A stretch of DNA of 64,000 nucleotides from NCBI RefSeq assembly GCF_027596085.1, contig NC_072451.1:5652231-5716230 (forward strand). The letters run 5' to 3'. The stretch is from Anoplopoma fimbria (Eukaryota > Chordata > Actinopteri > Perciformes > Anoplopomatidae). This document shows, piece after piece, positions 21,744 through 34,287 of the stretch (positions within the stretch are counted from its first letter, which is position 1; each line of letters starts with the position of its first letter). The position numbers and the translations under genes were made by a program. The notes beneath the pieces are model-generated. The model was not told the DNA's origin, did no database searches, and worked only from the letters and a program-made list of their open reading frames with translations.

Positions 21744-24351
21744 TCATCTCCCATTTTGTGAAATACTAGTTCCTGTTACGGATTCGTTTGCGGACTCAAC
21801 ATTACTGAGTCCCACAGTCTCTTTACTCTTTTTGTTTCCTGTCTGGTCCAATGATGTGCCCTCAAAGAGCCGAGCCATGAACGCAAATCCATTCTTCTTG
21901 ATGTAGGACTTCCCAGCGAAGGTGTAGAGGACGGGGTTGGCACAGCTGCTGATGAAGGCCAACGCCGAAGTCACTGCCCGACTGGTCTTAGTGATACGAT
22001 TCAATCTGCGGAAATATATTTTTTATCAATGGAAGGATTACTGAACCCCCTGGGCTTCACCTGCAAAATGTCACTGACAAAGCATCACAAAATGACCATA
22101 AATAGACACTAAACTACTGAAAGCCAATCACTACGAAGTGACACAAATGAATCAAAAATAGACACAAAGCTACTATAAGGAGACACAAAATGATCACAAC
22201 GATACAGAAACAACCTCAAAGTGAAAAATCACTACAAAGAGACACATACTGTCCTAAAGGAGACACAAAACCCCTAAACAGTGACCACAAAGAGACACAA
22301 AACAACTATAAAAAGACACAAAGCAATGGAAACATAAACTGATTTCAGAGAGTCAGGAAACGACCAGACAAACTGTCAATATCAGCTCCAAATAAATCAT
22401 AGCATAGTAGAATAGATTCATCAGTCCAAAGTTATTCTGACTTATTTTTGTCTGAATGTGGTGCAGGCTATTTGTTTCCTATTGTAACTGTAAAAAATGC
22501 ATTTGTACTTACGAGAAAAAATACATGTTTGGTTTCAACAGATATCTGGGGAAATTAATCAGCTTATGTTGTAGTGCTATTGTTTATGTGCAACTCAAGT
22601 AAATATATATATATAAAAAAAAAAACATGTCAATTAAAATAATGTAGCTTGAGAGAGTGTGTGAAAATATTTTGTAACTCACATATCTCTTGTTGGTGAA
22701 TCTTTAGGGTACCACTCAGCTGCCACCTTGGACCAAAACATACTCAGTGTTCACATTCACATTCAAAAGATCACATCATTGATCCAAAATCAGAAGTATA
22801 AACCACGTGATGACACACCTGAATCATGTTGATGACATGGTACGGCAGCCAGAAAATGCCAAACATCACCACGATAGCCAGGATGAGTTTCTCGCTCCGG
22901 ACCTTTCGGCGGAACTTGGTCTGCCTCAGGCGTCTCAGGATGAGGACGTATGAGATTATGATGATGGTGTAAGGGAGAATGAATCCGGCCACCGTCTCAA
23001 AGGCATACTGAAACCGCACCTGCACACAGGAGGAAACAAAACAGATTTGCTTATTGAAATGATCGCATGAATTTCTGTAGACATGACCGAAAATATCAAA
23101 ACAAGGCAGAGCAAGAAAAATATCTTGAGCCTGAATCTGTTCATTCATAACACAGAGATAAACCTTACAAAAGTAAATCAGAACATGTGTTATTTTGATA
23201 TGATTATAGTGTCTTTTTTTTATTGTCTACTATTACTTCTAGAATACTCCAACATTATATTCAATTTAAAATGATACATTTTCCACTTAGTTAAGGATCT
23301 TATACTTTATTCTTTTGATTTATATTTCTTGTAGGTATTACAGAAGCTTATTGTAAAAAGAAAAAATGGATAAGTATCACTTTATTTCATCTTGTTATAG
23401 CATGAAAATGTATTGTTATAACATGAAAAATAAGCTGTTATGACATGAAACAATTATTGAAATAACTTTTATTACATGAATGTTGTAACCTGATACTGAT
23501 TTATTTTTCTGTTGTGGCAGCAATACGCGGTTGTAAGTTAAATGGCTAGATGTGTGTGTGTTTATACTTCTGTAGGTTTTATTCCATCTATATGTGCATG
23601 TATGTCAAGTGAAGCCAGACCTCAAGGTGACTTTGTTTTATAATTTAAATTGTCTATTCAAGTGTGTTAGTGGCAGTAAAGTAAATTTAAACATTTTAAG
23701 TTATTTGTATGTATTTGTGTTGATTAATTAATTCTTGCTTTAAAAACCTCATTGAACACTAACTGAAAAACTACTTACATGTCGAGGCTGTGTGTGATTG
23801 GGCGCACACACCAGTCTTGTTGTATTATCGTCTGGGTCCACTCTGACGTCCCGAAACACCAGTGAGGGGATAGAAATGACCACCACCAGCACCCACATCC
23901 CTGCGATCACCCTCCTCACAATCTTCATGGTGATCAGGGAGGACATTCCCCTCGACATCACCACAGCCACGAACCTGTGCACGCTCATCAGCGTGATCAG
24001 AAAGATGGAGGCGTACATGTTGATGTTGCACAGGTAGAACAAGCCTTTGCACATGGCATCGCCAAAGACCCACGTCTGCATGGCCAGGTAGACGATGAAA
24101 AAGAAGGTGAGGGCCATGAGGAAACCGTCGGCACACGCCAGGTTCAGGATGAGGAGGGTGGTGACCGAGCGTCGTTTGATGCGAGCCAGGATGCTCCAGA
24201 CGATGAAGAGGTTGCCAGGGACGCCCAGGAGGAAGACCAAACTGAGGATGAGGGCACCCGAGGCCGTGGAAAAGTCATTGCTCACAACGCTTTCTTTATC
24301 TTCTGTTTCATTGCCACTGGACAGAACGTTGGAATGACTGGAGATGGCCAT
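21744..24351 (-). CDS. ltb4r: Leukotriene B4 receptor (BLT-type class A GPCR)
   Basis: Four coding exons join in frame: 24351-23779, 23019-22819, 22726-22683 and 22005-21744, encoding 359 residues (human BLT1 is 352). Seven hydrophobic helices are visible. Landmarks are GN in TM1 (46-47), LACAD in TM2 (71-75), Cys101 before TM3, FWLPYHVIN in TM6, NPVLYTFAG in TM7, and a helix-8 region GFAFMARLFEGTS that is very close to BLT receptors. NET near residue 14 is a possible glycosylation site. The TM3 DRY position reads VHRF (His125-Arg126). The receptor binds leukotriene B4 at the plasma membrane and signals through Gi/Gq in leukocytes. The gene lies beside SDR39U1 and NFATC4 relatives, as in the human 14q11-q12 block. 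Unlike the mammalian gene, the coding region has three introns. A related ltb4r2-type paralogue cannot be excluded. Confidence 0.85.
22055..22330. repeat. ltb4r: Minisatellite-like repeat in ltb4r last intron
   Basis: Degenerate tandem units built on gacacaaa, agagacacaaaa and aactac. It occupies part of the 677-bp intron before the last coding exon. Confidence 0.65.
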
Positions 24352-24371
24352 GCTGGAAAGGAGTTTTGATC
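24352..24371 (-). other. ltb4r: ltb4r 5' UTR part of first coding exon
   Basis: Upstream of the ATG the minus strand reads cctcag|GATC, a plausible 3' splice site with the exon starting at 24371. A non-coding exon should therefore exist further upstream (higher coordinates). Confidence 0.45.
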
Positions 24372-25930
24372 CTGAGGATGATAGAAAAAGTTATAACCTA
24401 AATAAGCTGCCCGGGGCGTCAAATACCAACGCTTTGTCACACAAGGCGCCCTTTAGTGTCTGTATGAGACACACCAGGCTTTCAAGTAACAACACTCAGA
24501 AACCCTGTGATGAGGTAGAATAAATATATGCCGAGTGGGAAGAGAGGTGTAAGAGGTGTAAGACAATGTTTTGAATAATGTCTAAAATTAAAGGTCCAGT
24601 GTGTTGTAACAAAACAGAACAATTCTTATTTTCTGGTGAATATACACAAAGGAAAACCTACTTATTAATAATATTCTACTTATTACTAGATTCCCACTAA
24701 TGCTTCACAGTAAACATTTGAAGTACAGGTAGGGTAAGAGTATCTAAATTACACATTGTGTGTAATGATTGACATTTGTACAGATGTATGATCCAATTCA
24801 ATATTCATTGTATTTGTATTCATTGAATTATCAGTATAAGTGTCTAGTTTCTACCCACACAGCTATCTGTATACATCTCTTCTCCTTGTATGAGGAAAGA
24901 ATATCTTGTTTTTTTGTTCAAAAAAGTTATACATGCCATAAAAAAATAAAGCTTGTGGTCGCCTTTCTTATGAATTCGTAGTAGTACTTCTTAGATCTTA
25001 TAAAGATTATTAAAAAAATTTGGAGGAACATTTTAGTCATTTGATATAATAATACTTTAAAACTAATTCTTTTTCACAAGTTTAATAGATCAGAGCTAAC
25101 AGATTTTTCTTTGGTGTATGAAACAAGACATTTTTCACTCTGTCAGCCATCTGTTTCTTTCTGCTGATTATTAAGAGTTACTGGAGCAGAGATAGAGATC
25201 TTTGATGATACACGTGGGTTTGTCACCTTACTTTTCTGCGAACCTTGGATGTTTTTCTTTTACTGTGGTAATAGATCAACACTGATCAGATCTAGTATGC
25301 TAATCACTACTTATTTTCATAAGCTGATCAGCAGATGTTTTTATGAAATTTGATGATGACTTCAAAAACAAAGGTTTGAGACTGAACCTCGATGTCAGAC
25401 ACGTCTTTTGAAAACTTCCTGAAAATATTCATAACAGTCTTTAACAATCGGTTTCAGAGGTGTTTTTGTCAACCTCTGATGAAACCATCTTCACATATCT
25501 CTAATCTGTCTGTGTGATGTGGACCGCCGCTGCCTGACAGGAGGTAAAAGATAGAAGAGATTATAGAAATTACATTAACAAAATACTGTTAAGGTGATTT
25601 GGCTCATTCACTTAACACTTTATTCAGATAAGTTGGAGGCCTGATTGTTGGATTTATGGTCTGGAGAAAATAGTCCCAATTACTGAAGATAAACATTTAA
25701 AAATACTGTTCACCAATGGTACACTTGCTGTTTCCAAAACTACCGGATGGTTGCCACCCTGACGCAGCCTATAAAATATTCACATTAGACCCTGTGGCAA
25801 CAGTGTGGATCGAACTTGCGTGTAAAAACACGCCAAACATTAGCAGTAGTGCGTCATATAAGAGCAGTATTTCGACACAGTCTTTATACTGCTACTTTGT
25901 TTTCTTGTCTTGTATTTTCAGTTTTTTCTT

Positions 25931-26150
25931 TACATTACATTACATTACAGTCATTTAGCAGACGCTTTTATCCAAAGCGACTTACAGGAAGTGTATTCAA
26001 CATAGGTATTCAAGAGAACTACTAGTCACCAGAAGTCATAAGTGCATCTCCTTTCTTAAACACATTACTTGTCACTTAAAGACATCTTGTCACATGGAAA
26101 CTAGTAGCATGCAGTGCAGAGGTCACATAGGGTTGACCTTCAAGGAAAAA
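25931..26150 (-). repeat. L2-type LINE/SINE tail
   Basis: tacattacattacattac then agtcatttagcagacgct and ttatccaaagcgactta is the reverse complement of the same tail seen in the parp2 SINE. The outer boundary is approximate. Confidence 0.65.
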
Positions 26151-27055
26151 CACAGTTAAAGATGTTATGTCCCTGACCAACCCTGACTATTATTATACAC
26201 TAATATGCTAAATAGACAATTGAAACATGAATAATGTAGAGAAGGAACGATAAGATCTCCAAAAAAACATTTCCATCTGTGAGAGTAAGACATCAAGCCC
26301 TTATTTCCTGAGTAATTTACTTGCTCTGGTCCCACTAAAGCAAACTGTTTATTTTCCCTCTGAAGGCCGTAAACAACAGTTATGAGTTAACAAAGTCTTA
26401 CATGTACACACTAGTAGAAAAATCCAACAGAAAGCAGAGTCTGAGCAATACATTGATGCTGTCAGGAGAAAGCATTGTTTTTTGTTTTTTTAAGACAACT
26501 GCTTTAGTTTTTAATAAAATCAGGCAACATAAAGCGTTTCCAACCCACGGACGACCATTCTATCTATCAGTTGAGGTAAAAACACAAAACATCTGCAAAT
26601 TATAACCTAATATTGCAGTAGACATATGACATAAATCTACTGTTGTAATTGACAAACTGATAAAACTGACGCAATTTCCTTTAAATGTCAAATAAGGAAA
26701 GTGTTAAAGCCTGCAAAATAATTGAAAAGTGTGAAAAAACATTACAGCAAATATGTGTCGTCAACAATTGGATTCTAAAAAAACAAAACAAAACCTGAGA
26801 AACTTGACTACAAAACTTAAAATTACTTTGCAAACTATGGAAACTCTGTTTGCCAATAAAGAAACAGCGATGGCTTATCTTGCTGTCCAAAGTTTTAAAA
26901 ACAATGATTCATAGGTTTGTAATACATCTGCACTGTGTAAATATTCAAGTCAACAAAAGTAAATTATTATTTTTAGAGGCAGATGTTGGAAAATGAAGGA
27001 AAACAATAAGAAGTCAAAAATCAAGTTCTCTAATAAACGTTCAAGAGCAACTGAC

Positions 27056-27310
27056 CTTCCCAGGAATTGATGATGAATGTCAGATTGAATTATCCAACTG
27101 CTGCTCTCCGATCTGTCCGGCAGCTTTTCTCTCTTGTGACGTTCTTTGTCAGCTCGGTCCATAATAAACTGAATCACATCCTGCCCTACAGGCTGCAACA
27201 CGCTGTGACTAGAGAGAGGGAGGCAGAGAGGTGTGTCCTTCCTTAAAATGCTCACTCTCCCCCCCTCTATCTTCAGAATCATCTCCATATATGATTATGA
27301 TCCTGTGGAA
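27056..27310 (-). other. Candidate 5' UTR exon and promoter of ltb4r
   Basis: The minus strand ends this segment with GGGAAG|GTCAGT, a good donor. A TATA-like element (gcttatatag on minus, about 27340-27351) lies roughly 30 bp before the expected start near 27310. An open frame here shows no known domain, so it is more likely leader sequence. The link to ltb4r is inferred only from strand and order. Confidence 0.3.
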
Positions 27311-28559
27311 TGTATCTGTGCTATAACATTGTATGCATTCAGGCCTATATAAGCAAACAAATATGTATTCTTCTTGGAAGCATGTCCCAAGCATGTCTTT
27401 TATAAAAAAAATGCAAATTTGGGTGACCTGAGGCACTTTTCACTATCTGTGAGTCAAGTGTTGCTTAATCGTGAGACAGAGGAGTTTATGTGATTCAAAC
27501 TCTTGCACAATGCCCTGTGTCATGGATGCTCGGCACACAACCCTGAACATGCATACAGGTTGCACACACACGCAGACAGACACAAACAAACTTGCACATA
27601 AGAATTTATACCGGACGAGCTTACACAAGTTTCTGACACTGACAGGAATGCAGGAAAGGTGAAGGTGCCCAAAGATCTTCCTTCTTTCAGGGGAAGTTTT
27701 GCTGAACATGCATGCCCTTGTTCAATGATGTCATAGCTCACATAAATGCAGTTTCAGCACCTACACTTTCACTGTGGAGGCAGATGAGTTTAACTGATAG
27801 TTAACTGTCAGTCACTGAGCAGCTGAAAAAGAGATAAGTAAACTAAGTGTTTATAAGACTGTTTGTAATGATCTAAACGAAATAGCAAATGCTTTATAAC
27901 TTTGAAATCCAGATTTATAATTAATGAAAGAAAATGCAAGGAACTATTTTTTAAACACTAAAAGTATTGAAATAATTCTTGATTTAAAAGTGAGTTGAGT
28001 GATTTTTATAGTAAGAGAAAATGTAATAAAAACAGGTACTGCAGGGCAAAATATGGAAAGTTCTACTTTAGGCAAGATACCACAAGCAAAAGGATTTACA
28101 TGCACCGGCCAATTTTGAGATTTTGGCCTTAACATGTCTTCTTTCAGACTAGTTGAATAAAACACATCCAAAATACACAGTGAGATGATTATTTTTTTAC
28201 ACTTTGTAGATTTCTCCTAAATTCCCCAAAAGTTAGCATAGATCATGCCTGATTTGCATATTTTAACATTCAGAAGGAATATCTCATTGCAATACAAAAT
28301 AATTATTGTCTTAATGTAAGTAATCAACCAGGAAGTTTCCATGGTGATATCTACCTGTTTGTAATTTTCCAATACATATCTTTAAAAGCTGTTTTCTTTA
28401 AATCATTTTTTTTCCTCAGAATCTGATCCAGAAATCCCCACTTCATCAAACTTTCCAGTTTCAGTCCTATCTATGTTCTGAAAGTTATAATGGGGTATGT
28501 TCATGTATCTTTCATAGTCTGATTTATATAATATATTATTATATAAAACGTGGTGAAAA

Positions 28560-28790
28560 TGTTTCTTTACTGCTGTTGACAGTATTTTTTGGGTGATGCA
28601 AAGAGATATGAAAAATGTCCTCTGTGAAAACCTTTGACTCTAATATGTCAAGAAAACGAGACAAGAATTTTGAACCTGGCTTTACCCAATGTTCAGATGC
28701 AAATCAGCACATATTTAATGCCTCATGGGGCTATTTAAACATTCATTTCTGAATAAAGTAATTTTCTTAATGTAAGTTATCAACTGGGGA
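28560..28790 (-). repeat. Unclassified interspersed repeat, copy B
   Basis: Reverse-complement partner of the segment in mettl17 intron 5 (cctttgactctaatatgtca, acaagaattt, caatgttcag). No coding sequence. Confidence 0.5.
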
Positions 28791-28936
28791 AGTTTTGAGG
28801 GGATATGTATTTGTTCATTTTTTGATCCTATTCACCTGTGGTGACTCCTCTTACAGTTTCTTAGTGACTTACTAAATATAAATTGATCAATCCTACTCAA
28901 AAATAAATGGAAAGCTTAGAAAAACATTCTACAGCC

Positions 28937-29085
28937 ACACACAACATGCTGATGTGTAGCAGGTATTATTTTACCATGTGTGTCTTACTTTAGCATGTTA
29001 GCATGCTAACATTACTAAATGCTGTAGCACTAAACACCCCTGAGGCAGAGGGAGTGTCATCAGGTTTTTCAGGTAGAAAATTAAA
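28937..29085. repeat. Common teleost repeat fragment
   Basis: aacatgctgatgtgtagcag, ttagcatgctaacatt and ctgaggcagagggagtgtc match words I recall from an abundant fish repeat. A similar fragment occurs near 50370-50470. Confidence 0.4.
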
Positions 29086-30052
29086 TTCTAACCTGTTGTT
29101 GGTGATAGACTAAAAACTTAAATGTTCACCAAAGTCATTAGAATTCATCCTCTTGCTGCATGGTTATACGTTAAAAATACAAGTAGCCTTGTTGTGGACA
29201 TGTTGCTAGTTGACAAATTCAATTATGTGTTATAGTTATAGAGATTATTCAGCAAACGAAGTGGTTAAAAATGCATGAATCCAAAAAGGGATAAATGTTT
29301 TCATTGTGTTCAGCTAAATTAAGAATTGGTAGTAGTGGGGCTCAGTCTGCTCCTGCATGTAATGTAAACAAGCAAGTGAAAAGCATGAGGATATATTTAG
29401 CTTAAGTGACTTAAAAATATATTTTTAATCACAGGAAATAGCAGAGGCTTTGGTTTTAGCGCTTATACTGCATCTCACTGAAATGTTTAGTGAAGTGAAT
29501 GAATTGAAGGTGTATGTTGTGAAAGATGGCCTTAAAATAACATTTCAGAACAAATCTGTTCAAGAATAATTAGTTTTTTTAATATATTTTTAAACTTATT
29601 GAAGTAGTGTAAAGAGAAAAAACTTTTTTTATTGTACATATCACCAGATGTTACAATGTTGAAGGACAGCTGAAGACTCTTGGGAGGTAAAGACGGGTGT
29701 GGTTCACTTTCCAAACCCTGAGTGTGTTCAGGATGAAGTCTTTTTGCTCTTCATATACTGTCAATGTACATGTTATATGTTACAGAACGTACCAGGAGGG
29801 ATGATTACCTCTGGTGATATTAATTAGAAAAGTAATTACATTTCCCTGCAGGGATTCGTGAAACTTTTCATTTCCATAAAAATGCATTTTGTATACAAAC
29901 GGTTTATAATATACAAAGTTTGGATTGCGTTTTATAGTTCAACTTTCATTTTTTGTAAATGCTTTGTATGAGTTGATCAAATACCTCACAAAATATTTTA
30001 TAAAACTTCCATACACATTTTTTTTGTATCGTTTAAAGAGAATTTATGTTTT

Positions 30053-30532
30053 TTAGCATATATGTTCAATATTATTTATGTGCTTAAAGGAAAAACAACA
30101 ATGAAGTGATAATGTTGAAATCAGTGCTTTCCTGCACAAATTGTACTTCAGTTTAATCCATTGAGACACCGGTGTCTCTCTGACTGAGAACATGGGTGTG
30201 TCAGAGCTCATGTTGCGAAACACTTTCCAGCGAACACAAAAATCTGTGTCCTCGGGCTGTGACAGCAGACTGTTGCGGAAAGTTACAGAAAAACTGTTCT
30301 GTCTTTCACCAGATGATGGCAACATGTCCACAGAAATCACTTCCTCCTTTCCTCCCATAAACTTGACGCTCAGCAGTTCCTCCTGTGTGCTGCACTCATC
30401 CATCTCATTGCAGCGCTCCTTTAAACAATTTACTAGCTCCACAGTTTCACAACACCCCCCCCCCCCCCCCCCCCCTTTGAAAACTTTCCATTTATATGGA
30501 GGCTCTGTTCCTGAACGACTGAACTTGTGCAT
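30053..30532 (-). other. Unidentified coding-like ORF (possible gene fragment)
   Basis: An open frame of 159 residues runs through a poly-G tract (poly-C on plus, 30455-30475). Its middle, with LVNCLKERCNEMDEC, LLSVKFMGGKEEVISVDML, FSVTFRNSLL and TDFCVRWKVFRNM, has mixed hydrophobic and charged residues as in a folded protein. A possible donor (TTCTCA|GTCAGA) lies near 30187. The tail after that point looks non-coding. I do not recognise the family. It could be an exon, a decayed gene copy or part of a transposable element. Confidence 0.25.
30455..30475. repeat. Poly-C tract
   Basis: 21 consecutive C on the plus strand, inside the unidentified minus-strand ORF. Length may be unstable or mis-assembled. 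Confidence 0.9.
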
Positions 30533-30664
30533 ACAACCAGAACCTGCATTTAGTTCAGCTTTATTAAGCAGCTGGCTTGGTATTCATTGGAAGTCTTGCT
30601 GCTTGATCACATATTAAAACTCACAAAATAAAAACTCTTTACCTCTTTGGGAAACCATGATCCT

Positions 30665-31970
30665 TTAAAGGTGCAATGTGTAAGATCTTGCCAGAAGTTG
30701 AGTTTATTACATTCTCGACAAACTGTGAAGAAGTCCCATTTTTGAAGATATGTCAAAGACATCTATGTAATATGTTGCAGAGATATAATCTGAAATGAGC
30801 GTGCTAACCAGCTAACCCTGGCCCATCCTTTCTTGTAATATTACTTGATATCAAGAGGCGATAGTGAGTCACTATAGCGTCCTTCATGAGAGGATGTAGA
30901 AGAAGAGCTGCTCCGAGGTCTTGTCAATAATACATCCATCTGTGTGCATGCTGATAGTTTGTTTGGGTTCAATTCTAACGGGTAAACACGTTAAAACAAC
31001 TCGCACCCTATAGTTAGTACTCCCTGCTGTCAGGAGGCAGCACCTCCAGTTAGCAGTTAGCTCGAATTCAGCCACTGCAAATCCAAGCACCTGTGGTCTG
31101 ATCCCAGTAGGTGTCCCACACAATTTCGTGTGTTATCCACATAATCATGAACGTGGAAGTATAAAGTCCGCAAAAGCTCACACAGGTCAGGCTGGAGGGG
31201 AGATGGAGGGGTACAACAAAAAGTGATCTTTCAGCCAGGAGACTGCTGAAACGAGAAGTCAACGTTGATTGGATTTGTTGCGTACTTAAGTAACGGAACT
31301 TCCATAGTTGTTTCAACCCAAACGCAGTCTTTTCCTAAAGCTAACTAAGTAGTTCACGATCTTTTCCTAAACATTACTAAGTAGGCTTTTTGGCTAAACA
31401 TAACTAAGTTGTTTTCTGCAAAGATGGAAGTTTATTTTGATAACCCTGTATGCATGTCACGAGCAGAAATGTTGTTGTGTCTGTAGGAAAATGCACGAAA
31501 AAGGATTAGGACTAGGATTACCGTTGCATGAGGATACTTTGCTGTGGTTTGTGCCGGCTGAATTCAAGTTGCTGCAGCCACAGACTGGAGGTCCGTCTCC
31601 CGGAGGCGCCGAGTGCCAACCACTCTCCTCCTGGCAGGGTGGTCTCCTTGACCGAGACGGATTTGTGACGGCCTTTTTCTCGTTTCTGCCACTTTGGATT
31701 TAATTCAATAAACCAAGCATCAATGCGTACACAGACTGTACAACACCCGTGAAGATTATAAGATACCAGTGTTATTTGGACTGGCTCTCAGAATCTCAGC
31801 GGTTTGGTTGAATTTTTTATGAATTCTTGCCCTGCTGTTAGTTAGTAGTTGGGTTTTTTTTCGTGTTTAACTGATGAGTGTAACTTTAGATTGTATGGAC
31901 CTGCTAATACAGTTGAAATACTGCCCCCCTTTGGAGCACGTGGTCAGATTTTACACATTGCACCTTTAAT
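30665..31970. mobile_element. Putative 1.3-kb DNA transposon with terminal inverted repeats
   Basis: The left end aaaggtgcaatgtgtaa (30667-30683) is matched in inverse by ttacacattgcaccttt (31951-31967). No transposase domain is recognised inside; one open frame (31437-31703) has no known motif. Target-site duplication is not clear. Confidence 0.6.
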
Positions 31971-32438
31971 CCTTGATGCCCATGTGAAGACGACTGTGTA
32001 GTTAATGGAGATTTGGATCAATTCAAAGGCAGCTAAACCTGACATGTTACACTGATTTTGCACATATAGTACATATTTTTCAGATGTATGTATGTATATA
32101 GTTGACTGTATATGATCTTTGTAAATATGTTTTTATTTTTTTATTTCTTACTTTAGTGATTCTTTTAAATCCTTTGTTCTAAATGCCCAATCAAATGATC
32201 GAATACATGCAAGTAATAATAATACTAGTTTGTCTCAATTTTCAAAGATTTATTTGTTACTTTCTCATATTTAATTTTGGTGCAGTGAGATGCATACTCA
32301 AGAGGATGTGTTAAAGTTTAAGAACCTACTTATTCTCCTAGTTATTATCCTGAGCATTTCTGGATTGCATTCATCTTTTCAGTGTTGTTTGTATAACACA
32401 TTGCTGTATTGGGTCTGCACTTTGTCTTAGTGTGGATC

Positions 32439-33000
32439 ATAGACTGTATATGAGAAGTGGACGTAGTCACTGTGATGTCATCTATTGGTTTGTGGACTGC
32501 CGTTTTGAAGCTTCAAGTTCAGCATTTCGACTGCGGCCATCTTTGGTTTTTCTACAATCAGAATTGAAATGAGAGGTTTGAGCTTAGTTCAACCAAACGC
32601 TGAATAAGACATTTTTGGCGACCAAAAATGTTACAATTAACTTTTATGAAGTGAAAACACATGGTGAAAGGGTTAAAGTTGCAAGACTTAAACACGGACC
32701 CGACAACGCCATGGTAGCAACCTGTCATCTATTTATGGTCCATTTTACTCTAAACAGAACCTTTATTTACTAAATGAACATCATGCTGTATTGAAGAGGA
32801 CTTGAAACTAGAGATTGAGACCATAAACTCATGTTTACAATGTTTACTGAGGTAATAAATCAAGAGATAAGTAGGGTCATTTTCTCATAGACTCATTTTT
32901 TTTCAACCAGAGGAGTTGCCAGCTGATGGCCATCACAAAGAATGCATGTTTATTTTACTTAAGCATTGGCTTCACTTTTACGACTTTGAGGTTTCCGTCT
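32439..33000. repeat. Interspersed fish repeat between ltb4r and nfatc4
   Basis: It begins atagactgtatatgagaagt followed by ggacgtagtcac, then gccatctttggttt. Near the end it has cattggcttcactttt. I recall these words from a very common percomorph repeat. Boundaries are approximate. Confidence 0.45.
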
Positions 33001-33389
33001 GATGAGGATATAATGTCATCACTATCCGTGACATACTGTAGACTGGTAGGATAAACAGTGAAATTAAAAGCGAAATTAAAAGCTGTTTAAGAAATAAGTT
33101 GAAATCCTTTTGGATTCATTTTTACTTCTGGTGTCTTGGAAATGTACACTTCCTAAAATTGTAATAATGCCCAATAGTGCCCCATAGGGAGTTGGTGGGG
33201 GCTTGAGTAACCGGATTCTGCCTTTGGCCGCAAAAATGATTGCATCGACCGTGCTCATAGCCCTTTTTCCTCTCTCCAAACAGTCTGCAACATCTTGAGA
33301 TCAGGATCCAAGGCCTGCCCACACAACCCCAAGAGGATGACAGGGAGAGCGAAGCAAGCCCCCAGTTACACACCAGTACAACGTACATA

Positions 33390-34246
33390 ATGATTGTGAG
33401 AAATCAGATGAGGAGGAGGAGAAAGGAGGACAGAGAGGAGGGTGGGAGGAGGAGGAGGGAGGAAGAAGGAGCTGGACTGAGGCGGAGAGAGACAGAGAGA
33501 GAGAGTGTTTATTTAAGTTTTTCGTCTCCTGACTCAGACAGAGAGCAGACTACAGAGGATAATGAGAAACAGATCTTTGGTGGAGAGGGAGGGGAGAGTT
33601 AAGAGGAGGGACGAGGAGGAGTTGGTGGGGAGAGGAAGGAGGAGTGGGGTAAAAGGGGGAAAAAAAGAAGAGGAAAGGGGGAGGAGAGGGAAGAGTGACA
33701 GCCAAAAAAGGGGGGCTGTCGTTTTCATCGCCACAGGAAATAGGCCCTCTTATGCTCACTAACTGACAGTTAACATCACAGCCCTGGTGGCCGTGCAGCC
33801 GGCCTTCAATAGCAGGTCAGTGAGCTGCCATGAGTCCTGCTCATGATTGGAATAATAATCATATTGTTTTGGGGGGTAAATGTGTGAAAAGTTATGGATG
33901 CTGAGCATGAAATGGAGATAAAGTTAAGTATACTGGGTTGAAAAAGGTACATGTACATGTGGGCGCATAAATAGGATGTAGGTTATAAAGACAAGCTGTA
34001 TTTGTCAGGTTTAAAAAAATGTGTTTGTTTGTTAAGTAAATGAGAAGTGAGTTTAAGTGAAGGAGAAAACTCCAGAGTAAGAGAGGAGGGGGGAGAGGAG
34101 GGAGGCTGGAGGTTGAGCAGGGGGGATTCATGACTGACAGGCACAGGGTCCTATGGGGAATGAGTAACGGACCAACTGGAGCTGGGAAACCCACCCAAAG
34201 GCAATTAAGGGTAAAGGACGACAAAAATATTTGATAAACTTTTTTC

Positions 34247-34287
<41 letters not shown>

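Larger units (their letters stand above)
24372..30052. other. Gene-poor spacer upstream of ltb4r
   Basis: Apart from the candidate 5' exon at 27.1 kb, the LINE tail at 25.93 kb and the repeats at 28.56-29.09 kb, I see only AT-rich DNA with short, unconvincing open frames. Confidence 0.5.

Noticed and set aside
23798..24369. Plus-strand open frames opposite the ltb4r first exon
   Set aside because: They are antisense shadows of the receptor exon, which has clear family motifs on the minus strand.
30192..30617. Plus-strand ORF opposite the unidentified ORF
   Set aside because: Its composition is Ser-rich with a poly-Pro run from the poly-C tract. The minus strand reads better, though neither is proven.
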